Assembly (NCBI RefSeq): GCF_040024445.1
Contig: NZ_CP157276.1
Location: 1,178,001-1,242,000, forward strand
Length of the DNA stretch: 64,000 nt
Reading direction: 5' to 3'
Origin: Prescottella soli
GTDB lineage: Bacteria > Actinomycetota > Actinomycetes > Mycobacteriales > Mycobacteriaceae
How positions within the stretch are numbered: the first letter of the stretch is position 1; each line of letters opens with the position of its first letter. The position numbers were made by a program, and so were the translations under genes. This document shows, piece by piece, positions 16,401 through 26,588 of this stretch. Under the pieces are notes generated by a model. It saw only the letters and a program-made list of their open reading frames with translations, was not told where the DNA came from and made no database searches.

Positions 16401-16415
16401 CCCGGGCGGCCGCTC

Positions 16416-18941
16416 CTACATGTCGGCGATGGCCTCGAGGGGCTTGGTTCGCGCCGCCCGGCTCGCCGGCCAGAGGGCCGCGAGGACGCCGACCACCGCG
16501 GACCCGATCAGCATCCCGAGGACCTGCCCCCACGGAACCGAGACCTGGTCCAGGCCCTGGTCGGCGAGCGTCCGCACGAAGCCCCAACCGAAGACCACGC
16601 CGAGCACGACACCGACGAGGGCACCGAACACCGCGATCAGCACCGACTCGAGATAGATGGTGCGTCGCACCTGCGCCCGCTGCATCCCGACCGCCCGCAA
16701 CATGCCGATCTCACGCCGCCGTTCGACGACCGAGAGGGCGAGGGTGTTGACGATGCCGAGGATCGCGATGACGACCGCGAGGGCAAGCAGGCCGTACAGC
16801 ACCGCGAGCAGCGTGTCGATCTGCTGCCCCTGGGTGCCCTTGAACTGCTCCCGGTCCTGGACCTGCACCACGACGAACGGGTCGGTCGCGGTCGCGAGAT
16901 CGGACGCCATCATCGTCATGTTCGAGCCCGCCGCCGCCTTGACCAGCACGGCCCATTCGGTGCGCATGTTGAGCGGGGTCACCTGCTGGTACACCTGGTC
17001 GGAGACGACCCACGGACCGAGCAGCTGGTTGTCGGCGTAGACGCCGGTCACCGTCGTGGTGACCTGCTCGCCGTCGCGGTCGGTGAGGGTGACCGGCGTG
17101 CCCAGCTTCCAGCCGTGATCGGTGGCCTCGGACTCGCTGACCAGCATGTCGGTGCCGGTGATCGAGGTGGTGCCCTCCTTCATCGTGTAGTCGAGCACGC
17201 CGTCGGGTGAACCGCTGAGCGCCGTGCCGAACACGTCCTTGTCGTCGATCTTCACGGCGACGCCGTGGAGCGAGACCGCTTCCTCGACCCCGGTCACCTT
17301 CGCGGCGGCCGCGGCGGCCCCCGCCGGGACGCCGATGCCCTGCGGTCCGGTGAGCACGAAGTCGGCCTCGACGCCCTTGTCGACGAGCGCGTTCACGCTG
17401 GACTTGGCGGACGCACCGAACACACCGATCACCGACACGAGCATCAGGCCGAGGGTCAGCGCGAACGCCGTCGCGGCCGTGCGCTTGGGGTTGCGCACCG
17501 CGTTGGTGCGGGCCAGTCGTCCGACCGGGCCGAACGGCTTGGCGAACACCGCCCCGAGGGCACCGACGACCGGCCGGGACAGCGCCGGCGCGGCCAGCAG
17601 GACCGCGAGCACGAGCGCGAGCGCCCCGAGCCCGACGAGCGCCGCCGCGCCGCCACCGGTGGACTGGGCGCCGACGACCAGCGCGAGGACACCCAGCACG
17701 GCGGAGATCGCACCGATCAGGGTGCGCACCTTCAGGGTGTCGCCGGTGGACGCGAACTCCTCGCGCATGGCCGCGACCGGAGGCACCTTCGACGCCCGGC
17801 GGGCCGGCGCGTAGGCACTGACGACGGTCACGATCAGGCCGAGCACGAGCGCGACGATGATCGTGCGCGGCTCGATCTGCAGCGGGCCCTGCGGCAGGCC
17901 CAGGTCGAAGGCGTTGAGCAGCCCGCGCAGACCGTAGGCGAGTCCCACACCGCCCGCGATGCCGAGCGCGCTGCCGATCACGCCGACGACGATGGCCTCG
18001 AAGACCACCGACCGGCCCACCTGCTTGCGGCTGGCACCGATCGCGCGCAGCAGCGCGAGCTCGCGCAGGCGCTGCGCGACGATCATCGAGAAGGTGTTGT
18101 AGATGATGAAGGTGCCGACCAGCAGCGCGATCGCGCCGAACGCCAGCAGGAAGTAGTTGACGAAGCTGAGCGCCTTGCCCACCTCGTCCTTGGTCTCCTC
18201 GCGGACCTCGTCGGCCGTCTGGACCTTGGTGTCGGGCACCGCGGCCGCGATCCGGTCCCGCAGCTGGTCCTGCGAGACACCGGTACCGGCGACGTCGATG
18301 TAGCCGACGTGGCTGCCGTCGGTGAACAGCTCGCGAGCCTGCGTGTCCGTGAACAACGCGCCGACGTACCCGCCGGTGTCGGTCTCGGGAGCGTAGACGC
18401 CCGACAGCGTCACATCGTTCCAGCCGCTCATCGTCAACACGCGCGTGTGGTCGCCGACCGCCAGGCCGGCCCGCTTCGCGGCGCTCTCGTTGAGCGCGAT
18501 CTGGCCCGCCTGCTGCGGCGGGGTACCGCCGACGAACTTGTCCGGTTCGCCGAGCTGCTGGTCCGGTGGCAGGTACGACGTACCGATGCTCGGCGCGCCG
18601 CCGTTCTGCAGGGGCTTGCCGGCCGAGTTGAGAACCACGATCTGTCCGCCCACGGACGGTGCGACGGCGCGGACACCGTCGACGGCGCGGAGGGTGTCGA
18701 CGTCCGCGATCGGGACACCGCTCGAGCCCTGCTCGACGGGGCTCACCCGCACGTCGACGCCCTTGGCGCCGCCGTCCATGATGCTGTCGAACGTCTTCTG
18801 CAGAGTGTCGGTGAAGACGAAGGATCCGGCGACGAACGCCGTGCCGAGCACCACCGACAGCACGGTCAGCACGAGTCGCACCTTGTGCGCGGCGAGGTTG
18901 CGCAGGGAAACCTTGCGCATCGGGGAATTTGTCACGGCCAT
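16416..18941 (-). CDS. ABC transporter permease, FtsX/MacB family
   Basis: An 841-residue protein with two FtsX domains. An N-terminal membrane helix (about 22-42) is followed by a large extracytoplasmic MacB-type core, three helices with the typical INTLALSVVERRREIGMLRAVG-like text (here also SMIVAQRLRELALLRAIGAS), a further helix cluster, a second extracytoplasmic domain, and a final three-helix FtsX domain ending WPASRAARTKPLEAIADM. Such proteins extract lipids, lipoproteins or peptides from the membrane by a mechanotransmission mechanism rather than channel transport. The start lies 4 bp from the stop of its ATPase, giving a two-gene operon. Confidence 0.92.
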   Translation of the reverse strand: MAVTNSPMRKVSLRNLAAHKVRLVLTVLSVVLGTAFVAGSFVFTDTLQKTFDSIMDGGAKGVDVRVSPVEQGSSGVPIADVDTLRAVDGVRAVAPSVGGQIVVLNSAGKPLQNGGAPSIGTSYLPPDQQLGEPDKFVGGTPPQQAGQIALNESAAKRAGLAVGDHTRVLTMSGWNDVTLSGVYAPETDTGGYVGALFTDTQARELFTDGSHVGYIDVAGTGVSQDQLRDRIAAAVPDTKVQTADEVREETKDEVGKALSFVNYFLLAFGAIALLVGTFIIYNTFSMIVAQRLRELALLRAIGASRKQVGRSVVFEAIVVGVIGSALGIAGGVGLAYGLRGLLNAFDLGLPQGPLQIEPRTIIVALVLGLIVTVVSAYAPARRASKVPPVAAMREEFASTGDTLKVRTLIGAISAVLGVLALVVGAQSTGGGAAALVGLGALALVLAVLLAAPALSRPVVGALGAVFAKPFGPVGRLARTNAVRNPKRTAATAFALTLGLMLVSVIGVFGASAKSSVNALVDKGVEADFVLTGPQGIGVPAGAAAAAAKVTGVEEAVSLHGVAVKIDDKDVFGTALSGSPDGVLDYTMKEGTTSITGTDMLVSESEATDHGWKLGTPVTLTDRDGEQVTTTVTGVYADNQLLGPWVVSDQVYQQVTPLNMRTEWAVLVKAAAGSNMTMMASDLATATDPFVVVQVQDREQFKGTQGQQIDTLLAVLYGLLALAVVIAILGIVNTLALSVVERRREIGMLRAVGMQRAQVRRTIYLESVLIAVFGALVGVVLGVVFGWGFVRTLADQGLDQVSVPWGQVLGMLIGSAVVGVLAALWPASRAARTKPLEAIADM

Positions 18942-18945
18942 GGCG

Positions 18946-19704
18946 TCAGACCGTCTCGAGGTTCTTCATGCGGTCCAGGACCGACTCCGCGGTGGGCTCG
19001 CGCAACTCGTCGACGATCTGACCGTCGGCGAGGAACACCACGCGGTCGGCGAAGCTCGCGGCCCGCGGATCGTGCGTGACGATCACGACGGTCTGGTCGA
19101 ACTCGTCGACTGCCGCCCGCAGGATCGACAGCACCTCGCCCGACGAACGCGAATCCAGGTTGCCGGTCGGCTCGTCACCGAAGATGATCTCCGGCTGCCC
19201 GGCGAGCGCACGCGCGCACGCGACACGCTGCTGCTGACCGCCGGAGAGCTCACCGGGACGATGGTCGAGCCGATCGCGCAGACCCAACCGGTCGATCACG
19301 GTGTCGAGCCACTGCTGATCGGCCTTCCGGCCGGCGATGTCCAGCGGCAGCGTGATGTTCTCGAGCGCCGTGAGGGTCGGCACCAGGTTGAACGCCTGGA
19401 AGACGAACCCGATCCGGTCCCGGCGCAGCTGCGTCATCTGCTTGTCCGAGAGCGTGGTCAGGTCCGTCGCACCGATCAGCACCGAACCCGACGTCGCCGC
19501 GTCGAGACCGGCCAGGCAGTGCATGAGCGTCGACTTGCCGGAGCCGGACGGCCCCATGATGGCGGTGAACTCCCCCCGCGCGAACTCCGCGGACACACCC
19601 GCGAGGGCGTGGACCTGGGTGTCCCCCGACCCGTATACCTTCATCAGGTTGACCGCTCGCGCGGCAACGGTGGTCTCGGTGGGCATCTCGGTTTCGGTTG
19701 GCAT
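18946..19704 (-). CDS. ABC transporter ATP-binding protein, LolD/MacB type
   Basis: About 252 residues. Walker A GPSGSGKST, Q-loop FVFQAFNLVPTLTALENITLPL (LolD-like), signature LSGGQQQRVACARAL and Walker B IIFGDEPTGNLD are all present. It energises the FtsX-type permease encoded directly downstream. I chose the ATG at 19704 because GAGG lies nine bases upstream; ATG 19713 and GTG 19719 are alternatives that would have no spaced ribosome binding site. No MacA-like adaptor is adjacent. Confidence 0.93.
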   Translation of the reverse strand: MPTETEMPTETTVAARAVNLMKVYGSGDTQVHALAGVSAEFARGEFTAIMGPSGSGKSTLMHCLAGLDAATSGSVLIGATDLTTLSDKQMTQLRRDRIGFVFQAFNLVPTLTALENITLPLDIAGRKADQQWLDTVIDRLGLRDRLDHRPGELSGGQQQRVACARALAGQPEIIFGDEPTGNLDSRSSGEVLSILRAAVDEFDQTVVIVTHDPRAASFADRVVFLADGQIVDELREPTAESVLDRMKNLETV

Positions 19705-19785
19705 GCCCAACATCCTCACCCGTCGGGGTGACGGAAAACCATCGGGGACTTCCCTGATCTTGTACCCCGACCCAGGGATGGTTCG

Positions 19786-22140
19786 TCAATCGTGGGAGAA
19801 GGCGCGGGCGATTTCCCGCTCGAGGTCGAGGTACGGGGTACCCGAGACGTCGGCGGTCACCTTCCGAACGGTTCCCCCACGGAACCGGAAAGGCGCCCCA
19901 TAGAGCCTCGAGACCGACTGGCCGGTGTCGCGTCCGACCCGGATTCCCTCCCCCACCCCGGAGAACATCGCCGGCTGGACCCGCACGCCGCCGAGCGAAC
20001 CGACCTCGCGGTCGTCGATGTGGAGGGTCATGTCCCCGACCGGCGTGAACCCGTCGGCGGCCGCCCCCGTCCGATCGAACCGCACCCCGAGGACGTGGGC
20101 ACCGGCGGTGGGGACCGGCTCGGTCGAGACGACGACCTGCTCGTCCTCACCGAGGAAGTTGTACACGTACTTCAGGTGCCCGTCCTGCACGAACAGGCTG
20201 TGGCCGCCGAGTCGGCCGCCGTGGGCGAACAGGACACCGTCGACGTCGTCGGATTCGATCCGCACGTCCGCGAGCACCGAGAACGACCGGCCCCGCATCT
20301 CGAGCGCGGCGCCCGGCCCCACCTCGGCCGCGTCCGGGTAGTAGACGAACGACTCGCGTGCACCGGTCAGGTACGGCCGGAAGCGCAGGAACGCGGACAG
20401 CACGTCGAGGTCGTTGAGGGGCAGCCCGTCGTACTTCGCGGCCTCCTCGAACCACAGCGTGCGCATCTCGTCGAGCTTGTCCGGTCGCGCCGCCGCGAGG
20501 TCACGGATCTGGCTGCGGTCCCGCTCGATGTGGAACAGCTCCCAGCGGTCGTCGTCGAAGTGCCCCCAGTTGGACGGGGCCGCCGGGTGCACCGTGTTCG
20601 CGAACCAGCCGTCGTGCCAGATCCCGCGGGTACCGAGCATCGAGTAGAACTGGGTCGTCTTGCCGGTCGCCGCCTCCGGATCCGCGAGGACGGGTCGGAA
20701 GCTCACCCCCTCGAGCGGCCGCTGCGGCACCCCGCCGACCAGCAGCGGCGGATCGACACCGAGCAGTTCGTACACGGTGGGGGTGATGTCACAGACGTTG
20801 ATGTAGTTGTCGCGGACCTCACCGCGGGCGGAGATGCCGTCCGGCCACGAGATCACGCACGGGTCCGCGATCCCTCCCTCGTGCGACGCGTACCTCTTGA
20901 ACAGCTTGTACGGGGTGTTGAACGCCATCGCCCACCCGGTGCAGTAATGGTTGTACGTCTCCGGACCGCCCAGGTCGTCGATCTGTGCCAGACCGTCCTC
21001 GATCCGGTCCGGGTAGCCGTTGAAGAACTTGTACTCGTTGACCGAGCCGTTGGGTCCGCCCTCACCGCTGGCGCCGTTGTCGGACAGCAGCACGACGATC
21101 GTGTTGTCGAGCTGGCCGGAGTCCTCGAGATAGTCGAGCAGGCGGCCGATCTGGGCGTCGGTGTAGCTCTGGAACCCGGCGAACACCTCCGCCATCCGGC
21201 AGAACAGGCGCTGCTCGCCGTCGTCGAGCGAGTCCCACGGGCGGACTGTGTCCCCCACCGGCCACGGTGCCCCGTCCGCGCTCACCTCGTCCGCGTACGG
21301 ATTCATCTGCGACAGTTCGGTTTCCGCGGGAACCAGGCCGAGCCGCTTCTGGTTGTCGAGGACGATCTCGCGGTACCGCTCGTACCCCATGTCGAACCGG
21401 CCGGCGTACCGGTCCGCCCATTCCTTCGAAACATGATGTGGCGCATGCCCGCAGCCCGGACACAGGTACAGGAACCACGGCTTGTGCGGCGCGATGACCT
21501 TGGCGTCGCGAATGAACTCGATCGACTTGTCGGCCAGATCCTTCGACAGGTGATAGCCGTCCTCCGGTGACGACGGCGGATCGACCGGGTGGTTGTCGTA
21601 GACCAGGTTGGGATACCACTGGTCGGCCTCACCGCCGAGGAATCCGTAGAAGCGCTCGAATCCTCGCGAAAGCGGCCAATTCCGTTTGTTGGCCGCCAGA
21701 TTCGACTCCTCCAAAGGAGTCAGGTGCCACTTGCCGACGGCGTAGGTGTTCCAGCCGCGATCGCTCAGCACCTCCGACAGCAGCGCCGCGTCGGCCGGTA
21801 TCCGTCCACTCGAGTTGGCGAACCCGTCGGTGAACTCCTCGACCGTCGCCATCCCCACCGACGTCGGGTTGCGTCCCGTCAGCAGCGCGGCCCGCGTCGG
21901 CGAGCACAGCGCGGTGGTGTGGAACTGACTGAGCAACACCCCACGCTCGGCGATGCGCCGGAGATTCGGCATCTCGACCAGACCGCCGTAGAAGTCCCAC
22001 GTGCCGATCCCCGTGTCGTCCCACACCAGGTACAGGACGTTCGGGGCGCCTTCTGGCGCACGGGGTTCCGCGAACGGCGCCCAGTCCGGCGTCGAATCCC
22101 GGATGTCGACCGAAACCTTGCCCGTGAACTCCGCAGCCAT
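19786..22140 (-). CDS. Arylsulfatase (type I, formylglycine-dependent)
   Basis: A 784-residue sulfatase. C79-S-P-T-R is the site converted to formylglycine, followed by the second signature GWNTYAVGKWHL. Asp41 and Asp42 (LVWDDTG) are metal ligands and DNGASGEGG supplies later ones. The C-terminal 230 residues form a beta-rich module with HIDDREVGSLGGV near the end, as in large mycobacterial AtsA/AtsD-like sulfatases. The ATG at 22140 has GGGAGGA eight bases upstream; an earlier start at 22161 would include that site. No signal peptide is seen, so action is probably cytoplasmic on sulfate esters. Confidence 0.93.
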   Translation of the reverse strand: MAAEFTGKVSVDIRDSTPDWAPFAEPRAPEGAPNVLYLVWDDTGIGTWDFYGGLVEMPNLRRIAERGVLLSQFHTTALCSPTRAALLTGRNPTSVGMATVEEFTDGFANSSGRIPADAALLSEVLSDRGWNTYAVGKWHLTPLEESNLAANKRNWPLSRGFERFYGFLGGEADQWYPNLVYDNHPVDPPSSPEDGYHLSKDLADKSIEFIRDAKVIAPHKPWFLYLCPGCGHAPHHVSKEWADRYAGRFDMGYERYREIVLDNQKRLGLVPAETELSQMNPYADEVSADGAPWPVGDTVRPWDSLDDGEQRLFCRMAEVFAGFQSYTDAQIGRLLDYLEDSGQLDNTIVVLLSDNGASGEGGPNGSVNEYKFFNGYPDRIEDGLAQIDDLGGPETYNHYCTGWAMAFNTPYKLFKRYASHEGGIADPCVISWPDGISARGEVRDNYINVCDITPTVYELLGVDPPLLVGGVPQRPLEGVSFRPVLADPEAATGKTTQFYSMLGTRGIWHDGWFANTVHPAAPSNWGHFDDDRWELFHIERDRSQIRDLAAARPDKLDEMRTLWFEEAAKYDGLPLNDLDVLSAFLRFRPYLTGARESFVYYPDAAEVGPGAALEMRGRSFSVLADVRIESDDVDGVLFAHGGRLGGHSLFVQDGHLKYVYNFLGEDEQVVVSTEPVPTAGAHVLGVRFDRTGAAADGFTPVGDMTLHIDDREVGSLGGVRVQPAMFSGVGEGIRVGRDTGQSVSRLYGAPFRFRGGTVRKVTADVSGTPYLDLEREIARAFSHD

Positions 22141-22222
22141 GGCCGGGTCCTCCCGATGCATGGTACCCCATCATCACACGCATCGGGAGGCGGCCGGACC
22201 GGTTCGTCGAACTACGCGGGAC

Positions 22223-22984
22223 TCACGACCAGCGAGCCTGACCGCCGTCGAGGGGAATCGTCGCGCCCGTCAGGTATCCGGAGTCCGGCCCGACGAGGAA
22301 CGCGACCGCGTTGCCGATGTCGGTCTCGGGGTCGCCGATCCGGCGCATCGGGATACTCGCGACGAACGCGGCCGCCTCCTCCGGACGCGCCTCGGTCCAG
22401 CGCTGCAGTCCCGGCGACATCGCGTGCGGCGCAACAGCATTGACTCGGATGTTGTCGACACCCCACTCGCATGCCGCCGCCCTGGTCAGCGCGCGGACCG
22501 CCTCCTTGACCGACGCGTACCCGCCGTAGCCGCTGGCGTCCCACCGGACCGCCACCGACGACACCATGTTCACGATCGCGCCGCCGCCGCGCTCCTTCAT
22601 GTGCGGGTAACAGGCCTGCATCGTGCGCAGCGCCGCGATCGGACCGGAGGTGTAGGCCCGCTCCAGGAGGTCCGGCTTCAGGTCGTTGATCGGACCGAGC
22701 GGGTTGAGGCTGGCGTTGTTGACCAGGATGTCGACGCCCCCGAACAGCGCCGCAGTCGCGTCGACGGCGCGCGCGATGTCCTCGGCGTCCGACACGTCCG
22801 CGACGACCGGTTCGGCAACGCCGCCGAATACGGCAATCGCCTCACAGGTGTCGATCAGCTTGGACTCGGTCCGCCCCGACACCGCGATCCGCGCGCCCTC
22901 CTTGGCGAGCGCGAACGCGATGCCCTGACCGACGCCCTGGCCTGCGCCCGTGATGAGCGCGACCTTTCCATCCAACTTGCCCAT
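22223..22984 (-). CDS. SDR family oxidoreductase
   Basis: A 253-residue classical SDR. TGAGQGVG (12-19) binds the cofactor, NNAS (89-92) is the stabilising motif, and Ser142 or Ser143, Tyr156 and Lys160 form the active site. SGRTESK after beta-2 suggests NADP preference. It ends LTGATIPLDGGQARWS, usual for the family. It sits 82 bp upstream of the sulfatase on the same strand and could be cotranscribed, acting on the desulfated alcohol (inference). Divergent to the endonuclease IV gene with 115 bp between. Confidence 0.92.
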   Translation of the reverse strand: MGKLDGKVALITGAGQGVGQGIAFALAKEGARIAVSGRTESKLIDTCEAIAVFGGVAEPVVADVSDAEDIARAVDATAALFGGVDILVNNASLNPLGPINDLKPDLLERAYTSGPIAALRTMQACYPHMKERGGGAIVNMVSSVAVRWDASGYGGYASVKEAVRALTRAAACEWGVDNIRVNAVAPHAMSPGLQRWTEARPEEAAAFVASIPMRRIGDPETDIGNAVAFLVGPDSGYLTGATIPLDGGQARWS

Positions 22985-23099
22985 GTGGTTTCAATCTCCC
23001 GCATCAATCGATGTGTCGACGCACACACAACCAGGTCCGGCCGACCGCCACGTCGCGTTTCCCGTTGATCGGGACCGGTTCGCCGCTACGCTCGACGTC

Positions 23100-23876
23100 A
23101 TGCGGATCGGAGCCCATGTCCGGCAGGACGCGGACCCCATCGGGGCCGGCGAGCGCCTCGGCGCGGACATCGTCCAACTGTTCCTCACCGACCCGCAGAA
23201 GTGGGACAAGCCCGAACCGCATCCGCAGACGGAACAGATCCTGCAGAGCCCGATCGACGTCGTCGTGCACTCGTCGTACGCCATCAACGTCGCCAGCCTC
23301 AACAACCGACTCCGGATGCCGTCCCGCAAGGCGGTCGCCGATCAGGCCGCGGCGGCCGCCGACATCGGCGCGGTCGGCCTCGTGGTCCACGGCGGCCACG
23401 TGCGCGACGGCGAGGATCCGGCCGCGGGTGTCGCGAACTGGCGAAAGCTGTTCGAACGTCAACAGGACAAGGGCGGATTCCCGGTGCCGATCCTCATCGA
23501 GAACACCGCCGGCGGCGACTTCGCGATGGCCCGGCATCTCGATGCGATCGCGCGATTGTGGGACGCCGTCGGCGAGTTCGGCGCCGGCTTCTGCCTCGAC
23601 ACGTGCCACGCGTGGGCGGGGGGTGAGGAACTGCTCGGCATCGTCGAGCGCGTCAAGGCGATCACCGGCCGGATCGACCTGGTGCACCTGAACAACTCGC
23701 GCGACGAGTTCGACTCCGCCCGCGACCGGCACGCGAACCTGGTCACCGGCATGATCGACCCCGCGATGCTCACGGCCGTCGCCTCCGCGGCCGAAGCCCC
23801 CGTGATCCTCGAGACCCCCGCCGACGGGATCGCCGACGATCTCGCCTACCTGCGCGACGCGCTGGCCGGGGACTGA
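23100..23876 (+). CDS. nfo: Deoxyribonuclease IV (AP endonuclease)
   Basis: A 258-residue endonuclease IV of the AP endonuclease 2 family, which cleaves 5' to abasic sites in base-excision repair. The metal-binding landmarks are visible: HSSYAINVAS, HGGHVRDGED, ENTAGGD, DTCHAWAGG and HLNNSRDEFDSARDRHAN. The ATG at 23100 is preceded by TACGCT (23087-23092) with a seven-base gap, so the mRNA is probably leaderless and no Shine-Dalgarno sequence is expected. A longer frame upstream overlaps the divergent promoter and is not supported. Confidence 0.93.
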   Translation: MRIGAHVRQDADPIGAGERLGADIVQLFLTDPQKWDKPEPHPQTEQILQSPIDVVVHSSYAINVASLNNRLRMPSRKAVADQAAAAADIGAVGLVVHGGHVRDGEDPAAGVANWRKLFERQQDKGGFPVPILIENTAGGDFAMARHLDAIARLWDAVGEFGAGFCLDTCHAWAGGEELLGIVERVKAITGRIDLVHLNNSRDEFDSARDRHANLVTGMIDPAMLTAVASAAEAPVILETPADGIADDLAYLRDALAGD

Positions 23877-23961
23877 CGAGTCTCCGACATCACATACCGA
23901 ATCGGCTACGACGCCGCGTCGAAGGCGAGCCGACCGGCCACCGGCACCTACCATCCCGAAC

Positions 23962-24603
23962 ATGACGCACTACCGGTCCCGCCGCACTCTCGCCATGTCG
24001 TCCGTCGCTGTCGCCGCGCTCGCCCTCGCGGGCTGCACCAGCGCCGAATCCGAGCCGACCGCCTCGACCACGTCGATCACCACCTCGTCCGCCGCCGACT
24101 CCGGCGACACGGAGCGTGAGATGTCGGCACCCCAGGCCGCGGCCGAAGGCACGCTGACCGCGGCGCCGACCGGTCAGGCCCCGGAGAGCGTCGCGGCGTC
24201 GCCGGACGCCGCGCTCACCATCAGAGACATCCGCGTCGGCAAGCACGACGGCTTCGACCGCGTGGTCTACGAGTTCGGCGGCACCGGAACCCCGGGCTGG
24301 CGCGCCGAGATGGTGTCCACCGCGACCCAGCAGGGCAGCGGCACCCCCCTCGCGGTCGCCGGTCAGGGCATCCTGCAGGTCCTCGTCGACGGGTCCTCGA
24401 TGCCGTTCATGACCAATGTCGAGCCGTACTCGGGACCCAACCCTCTCGAGGTCGAGAACCCCGTCGTCGTGACCGAGGTCCGCGACGCCGGAATCTTCGA
24501 GGGCACCGACCAGACGTTCATCGGGCTCTCCGACCGCAACGTCTCCTACCGCGTCTACACGCTCACCGAACCGACGCGCCTGGTGGTCGACATCGCGCGC
24601 TGA
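23962..24603 (+). CDS. AMIN-like domain lipoprotein
   Basis: A 213-residue secreted lipoprotein. The signal peptide ends in lipobox LAGC with Cys25. A Ser/Thr/Ala-rich linker (about 26-80) joins it to a beta-rich domain starting LTIRDIRVGKHDGFDRVVYEF and ending EPTRLVVDIAR, as in the AMIN-like family of actinobacterial cell-envelope proteins, often tied to peptidoglycan binding. A TACCAT -10 box (23949-23954) seven bases before the ATG indicates leaderless expression. Confidence 0.87.
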   Translation: MTHYRSRRTLAMSSVAVAALALAGCTSAESEPTASTTSITTSSAADSGDTEREMSAPQAAAEGTLTAAPTGQAPESVAASPDAALTIRDIRVGKHDGFDRVVYEFGGTGTPGWRAEMVSTATQQGSGTPLAVAGQGILQVLVDGSSMPFMTNVEPYSGPNPLEVENPVVVTEVRDAGIFEGTDQTFIGLSDRNVSYRVYTLTEPTRLVVDIAR

Positions 24604-24698
24604 CACCCCGTCGAGTTTGACCTCAACCATTCTCGAGGTTCTACCTTCGTTGTCGTACCCCCGTCCTATGGTGACGGGGCCGACGAGAGGGGCGACGG

Positions 24699-26588
24699 AT
24701 GAGCATGGATGTGACCGCGCGGAACGCGATGTACAACGCGATGCACGCGCAACAGGACCGTCGCCCCTTCTCCCGGGCCACGCTGCGCCGGGTCGCCGGG
24801 TACGCGCGACCGCACCGTAGCCACATCCTCTGGTTCGTGCTGCTCAGCATCGTCACCGCCGCGCTCGCGGTGGCGACCCCCGTGCTCGCCGGCCGCGTCG
24901 TCGATGCGATCGTCGCCGGTGACGACGTCCGCGTCGTGGTGGTGCTGGCGTCGGCGATCGCGGCCATCGCGCTGTTCGAGGCGGGCATGGCGGTACTCAC
25001 CCGGTGGCTGTCGGCGAGCATCGGCGAGGACCTCATCCTCGACCTGCGCACGGCGGTGTTCGATCACGTCCAGCGGATGCCGATCGCGTTCTTCACCCGC
25101 ACCCGCACCGGTGCGCTCGTCAGCCGTCTCAACAACGACGTCATCGGCGCCCAGCGGGCGTTCAGCAACACCCTCTCCGGCGTCGTCGGGAACCTGGTGA
25201 CGCTGGCGATCACACTGGTCGTGATGGTGAACATCTCGTGGCAGATCACGCTGCTGTCGCTGCTGCTCTTGCCGGTGTTCGTGATCCCGGCCCGCCGCAT
25301 GGGCACCCGACTCGCCCAACTCAGCCGCGAGGCTGCCAACTACAACTCGATGATGAGCACCCAGATGACCGAGCGCTTCTCCGCGCCCGGTGCAACCCTG
25401 GTGAAGCTGTTCGGCCGTCCCTCGATGGAATCGGCCGAGTTCGCGGTGCGTGCCCGCCGCGTCCGCGACATCGGTGTCCGCACCGCGATGCTGCAGTCGG
25501 TGTTCGTCACCGCGCTCACCCTCGTCTCGGCCCTCGCCCTCGCTCTCGTCTACGGCCTGGGTGGCTACTACGCGCTGCGCGGGCAACTCGAGGCCGGCGC
25601 CGTCGTCTCGCTCGCACTGCTGCTCACACGGCTGTACTCGCCGCTCACCTCGCTGGCGAGTGCCCGCGTCGACGTCATGAGCGCGATGGTCAGCTTCGAG
25701 CGGGTCTTCGAGATCCTCGACCTGAAGCCGCTCATCGCGGAGAAACCCGACGCCGTCGACGTCCCCGAGGGACCGGCGTCCGTCGAGTTCCGGTCGGTCG
25801 GCTTCGCCTACCCCTCCGCCGACAAGGTCTCGCTCGCCTCGCTCGAGGAGGTGGCCGGCCTCGACACACGCGGCGGCGCGACCGTGCTGCACGACGTCTC
25901 GTTCCGCGTGGAACCGGGCCGGATGGTCGCACTGGTCGGCTCGTCCGGCGCGGGTAAATCGACCATCGCACAACTACTTCCGCGCCTGTACGACGTCGAT
26001 TCCGGTGCCGTCCTGGTCGGCGGCGTCGACGTGCGCGACCTGACGGCCGATTCGATCCGTGCGACCGTCGGCATGGTGACGCAGGACGGGCACCTGTTCC
26101 ACGAGTCGGTGCGGGCGAACCTCCTGCTCGCCCGGCCCGACGCCACCGAGGACGACCTGTGGGACGTGCTGCGCCGCGCAAACCTCGCGTCGCTCATCGA
26201 ATCGCTGCCCGACGGCCTCGACACCGTCGTCGGCGAACGCGGGTACCGCCTGTCCGGCGGTGAGCGGCAACGTCTCACGATCGCGCGGCTGTTGCTGGCC
26301 CAGCCGCGCGTCGTGATCCTCGACGAAGCCACCGCACACCTCGACTCGACCTCGGAGGCCGCGGTGCAGGACGCGCTCGGCGAAGCCCTCGAAGGACGGA
26401 CGGCGGTCGTGATCGCCCACCGACTGTCCACCATTCGCGCCGCCGACCAGATCCTCGTCGTCGAGGACGGCCGAATCGTCGAGCGCGGCAACCACACCGA
26501 ACTGTTGGCCGCCGGCGGACGCTACACCGAGCTGTACCGGACGCAGTTCGACACCGGCTCGCCGGTCCTCACTGAGGTCCTGCGCTGA
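24699..26588 (+). CDS. ABC transporter, fused permease and ATPase (exporter type)
   Basis: A 629-residue half-transporter. Six membrane helices lie between about residues 40 and 340 (type I exporter fold). The nucleotide-binding domain follows: Walker A GSSGAGKST, Q-loop VTQDGHLFHESVRANLLLARP, signature LSGGERQRLTIAR, Walker B VVILDEATAHLDS and switch His in IAHRLSTIRAAD. It should act as a homodimer exporting a lipid, peptide or drug. GAGAGGGG lies before the ATG. It is a stand-alone gene; its stop abuts, convergently, that of the NlpC/P60 gene with no space for a terminator. Confidence 0.93.
   Translation: MSMDVTARNAMYNAMHAQQDRRPFSRATLRRVAGYARPHRSHILWFVLLSIVTAALAVATPVLAGRVVDAIVAGDDVRVVVVLASAIAAIALFEAGMAVLTRWLSASIGEDLILDLRTAVFDHVQRMPIAFFTRTRTGALVSRLNNDVIGAQRAFSNTLSGVVGNLVTLAITLVVMVNISWQITLLSLLLLPVFVIPARRMGTRLAQLSREAANYNSMMSTQMTERFSAPGATLVKLFGRPSMESAEFAVRARRVRDIGVRTAMLQSVFVTALTLVSALALALVYGLGGYYALRGQLEAGAVVSLALLLTRLYSPLTSLASARVDVMSAMVSFERVFEILDLKPLIAEKPDAVDVPEGPASVEFRSVGFAYPSADKVSLASLEEVAGLDTRGGATVLHDVSFRVEPGRMVALVGSSGAGKSTIAQLLPRLYDVDSGAVLVGGVDVRDLTADSIRATVGMVTQDGHLFHESVRANLLLARPDATEDDLWDVLRRANLASLIESLPDGLDTVVGERGYRLSGGERQRLTIARLLLAQPRVVILDEATAHLDSTSEAAVQDALGEALEGRTAVVIAHRLSTIRAADQILVVEDGRIVERGNHTELLAAGGRYTELYRTQFDTGSPVLTEVLR

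Noticed and set aside
17265-19079. 604-codon open frame antisense to the FtsX permease
   Set aside because: Composition is Arg/Asp/His-rich shadow text and the sense strand has two FtsX domains.
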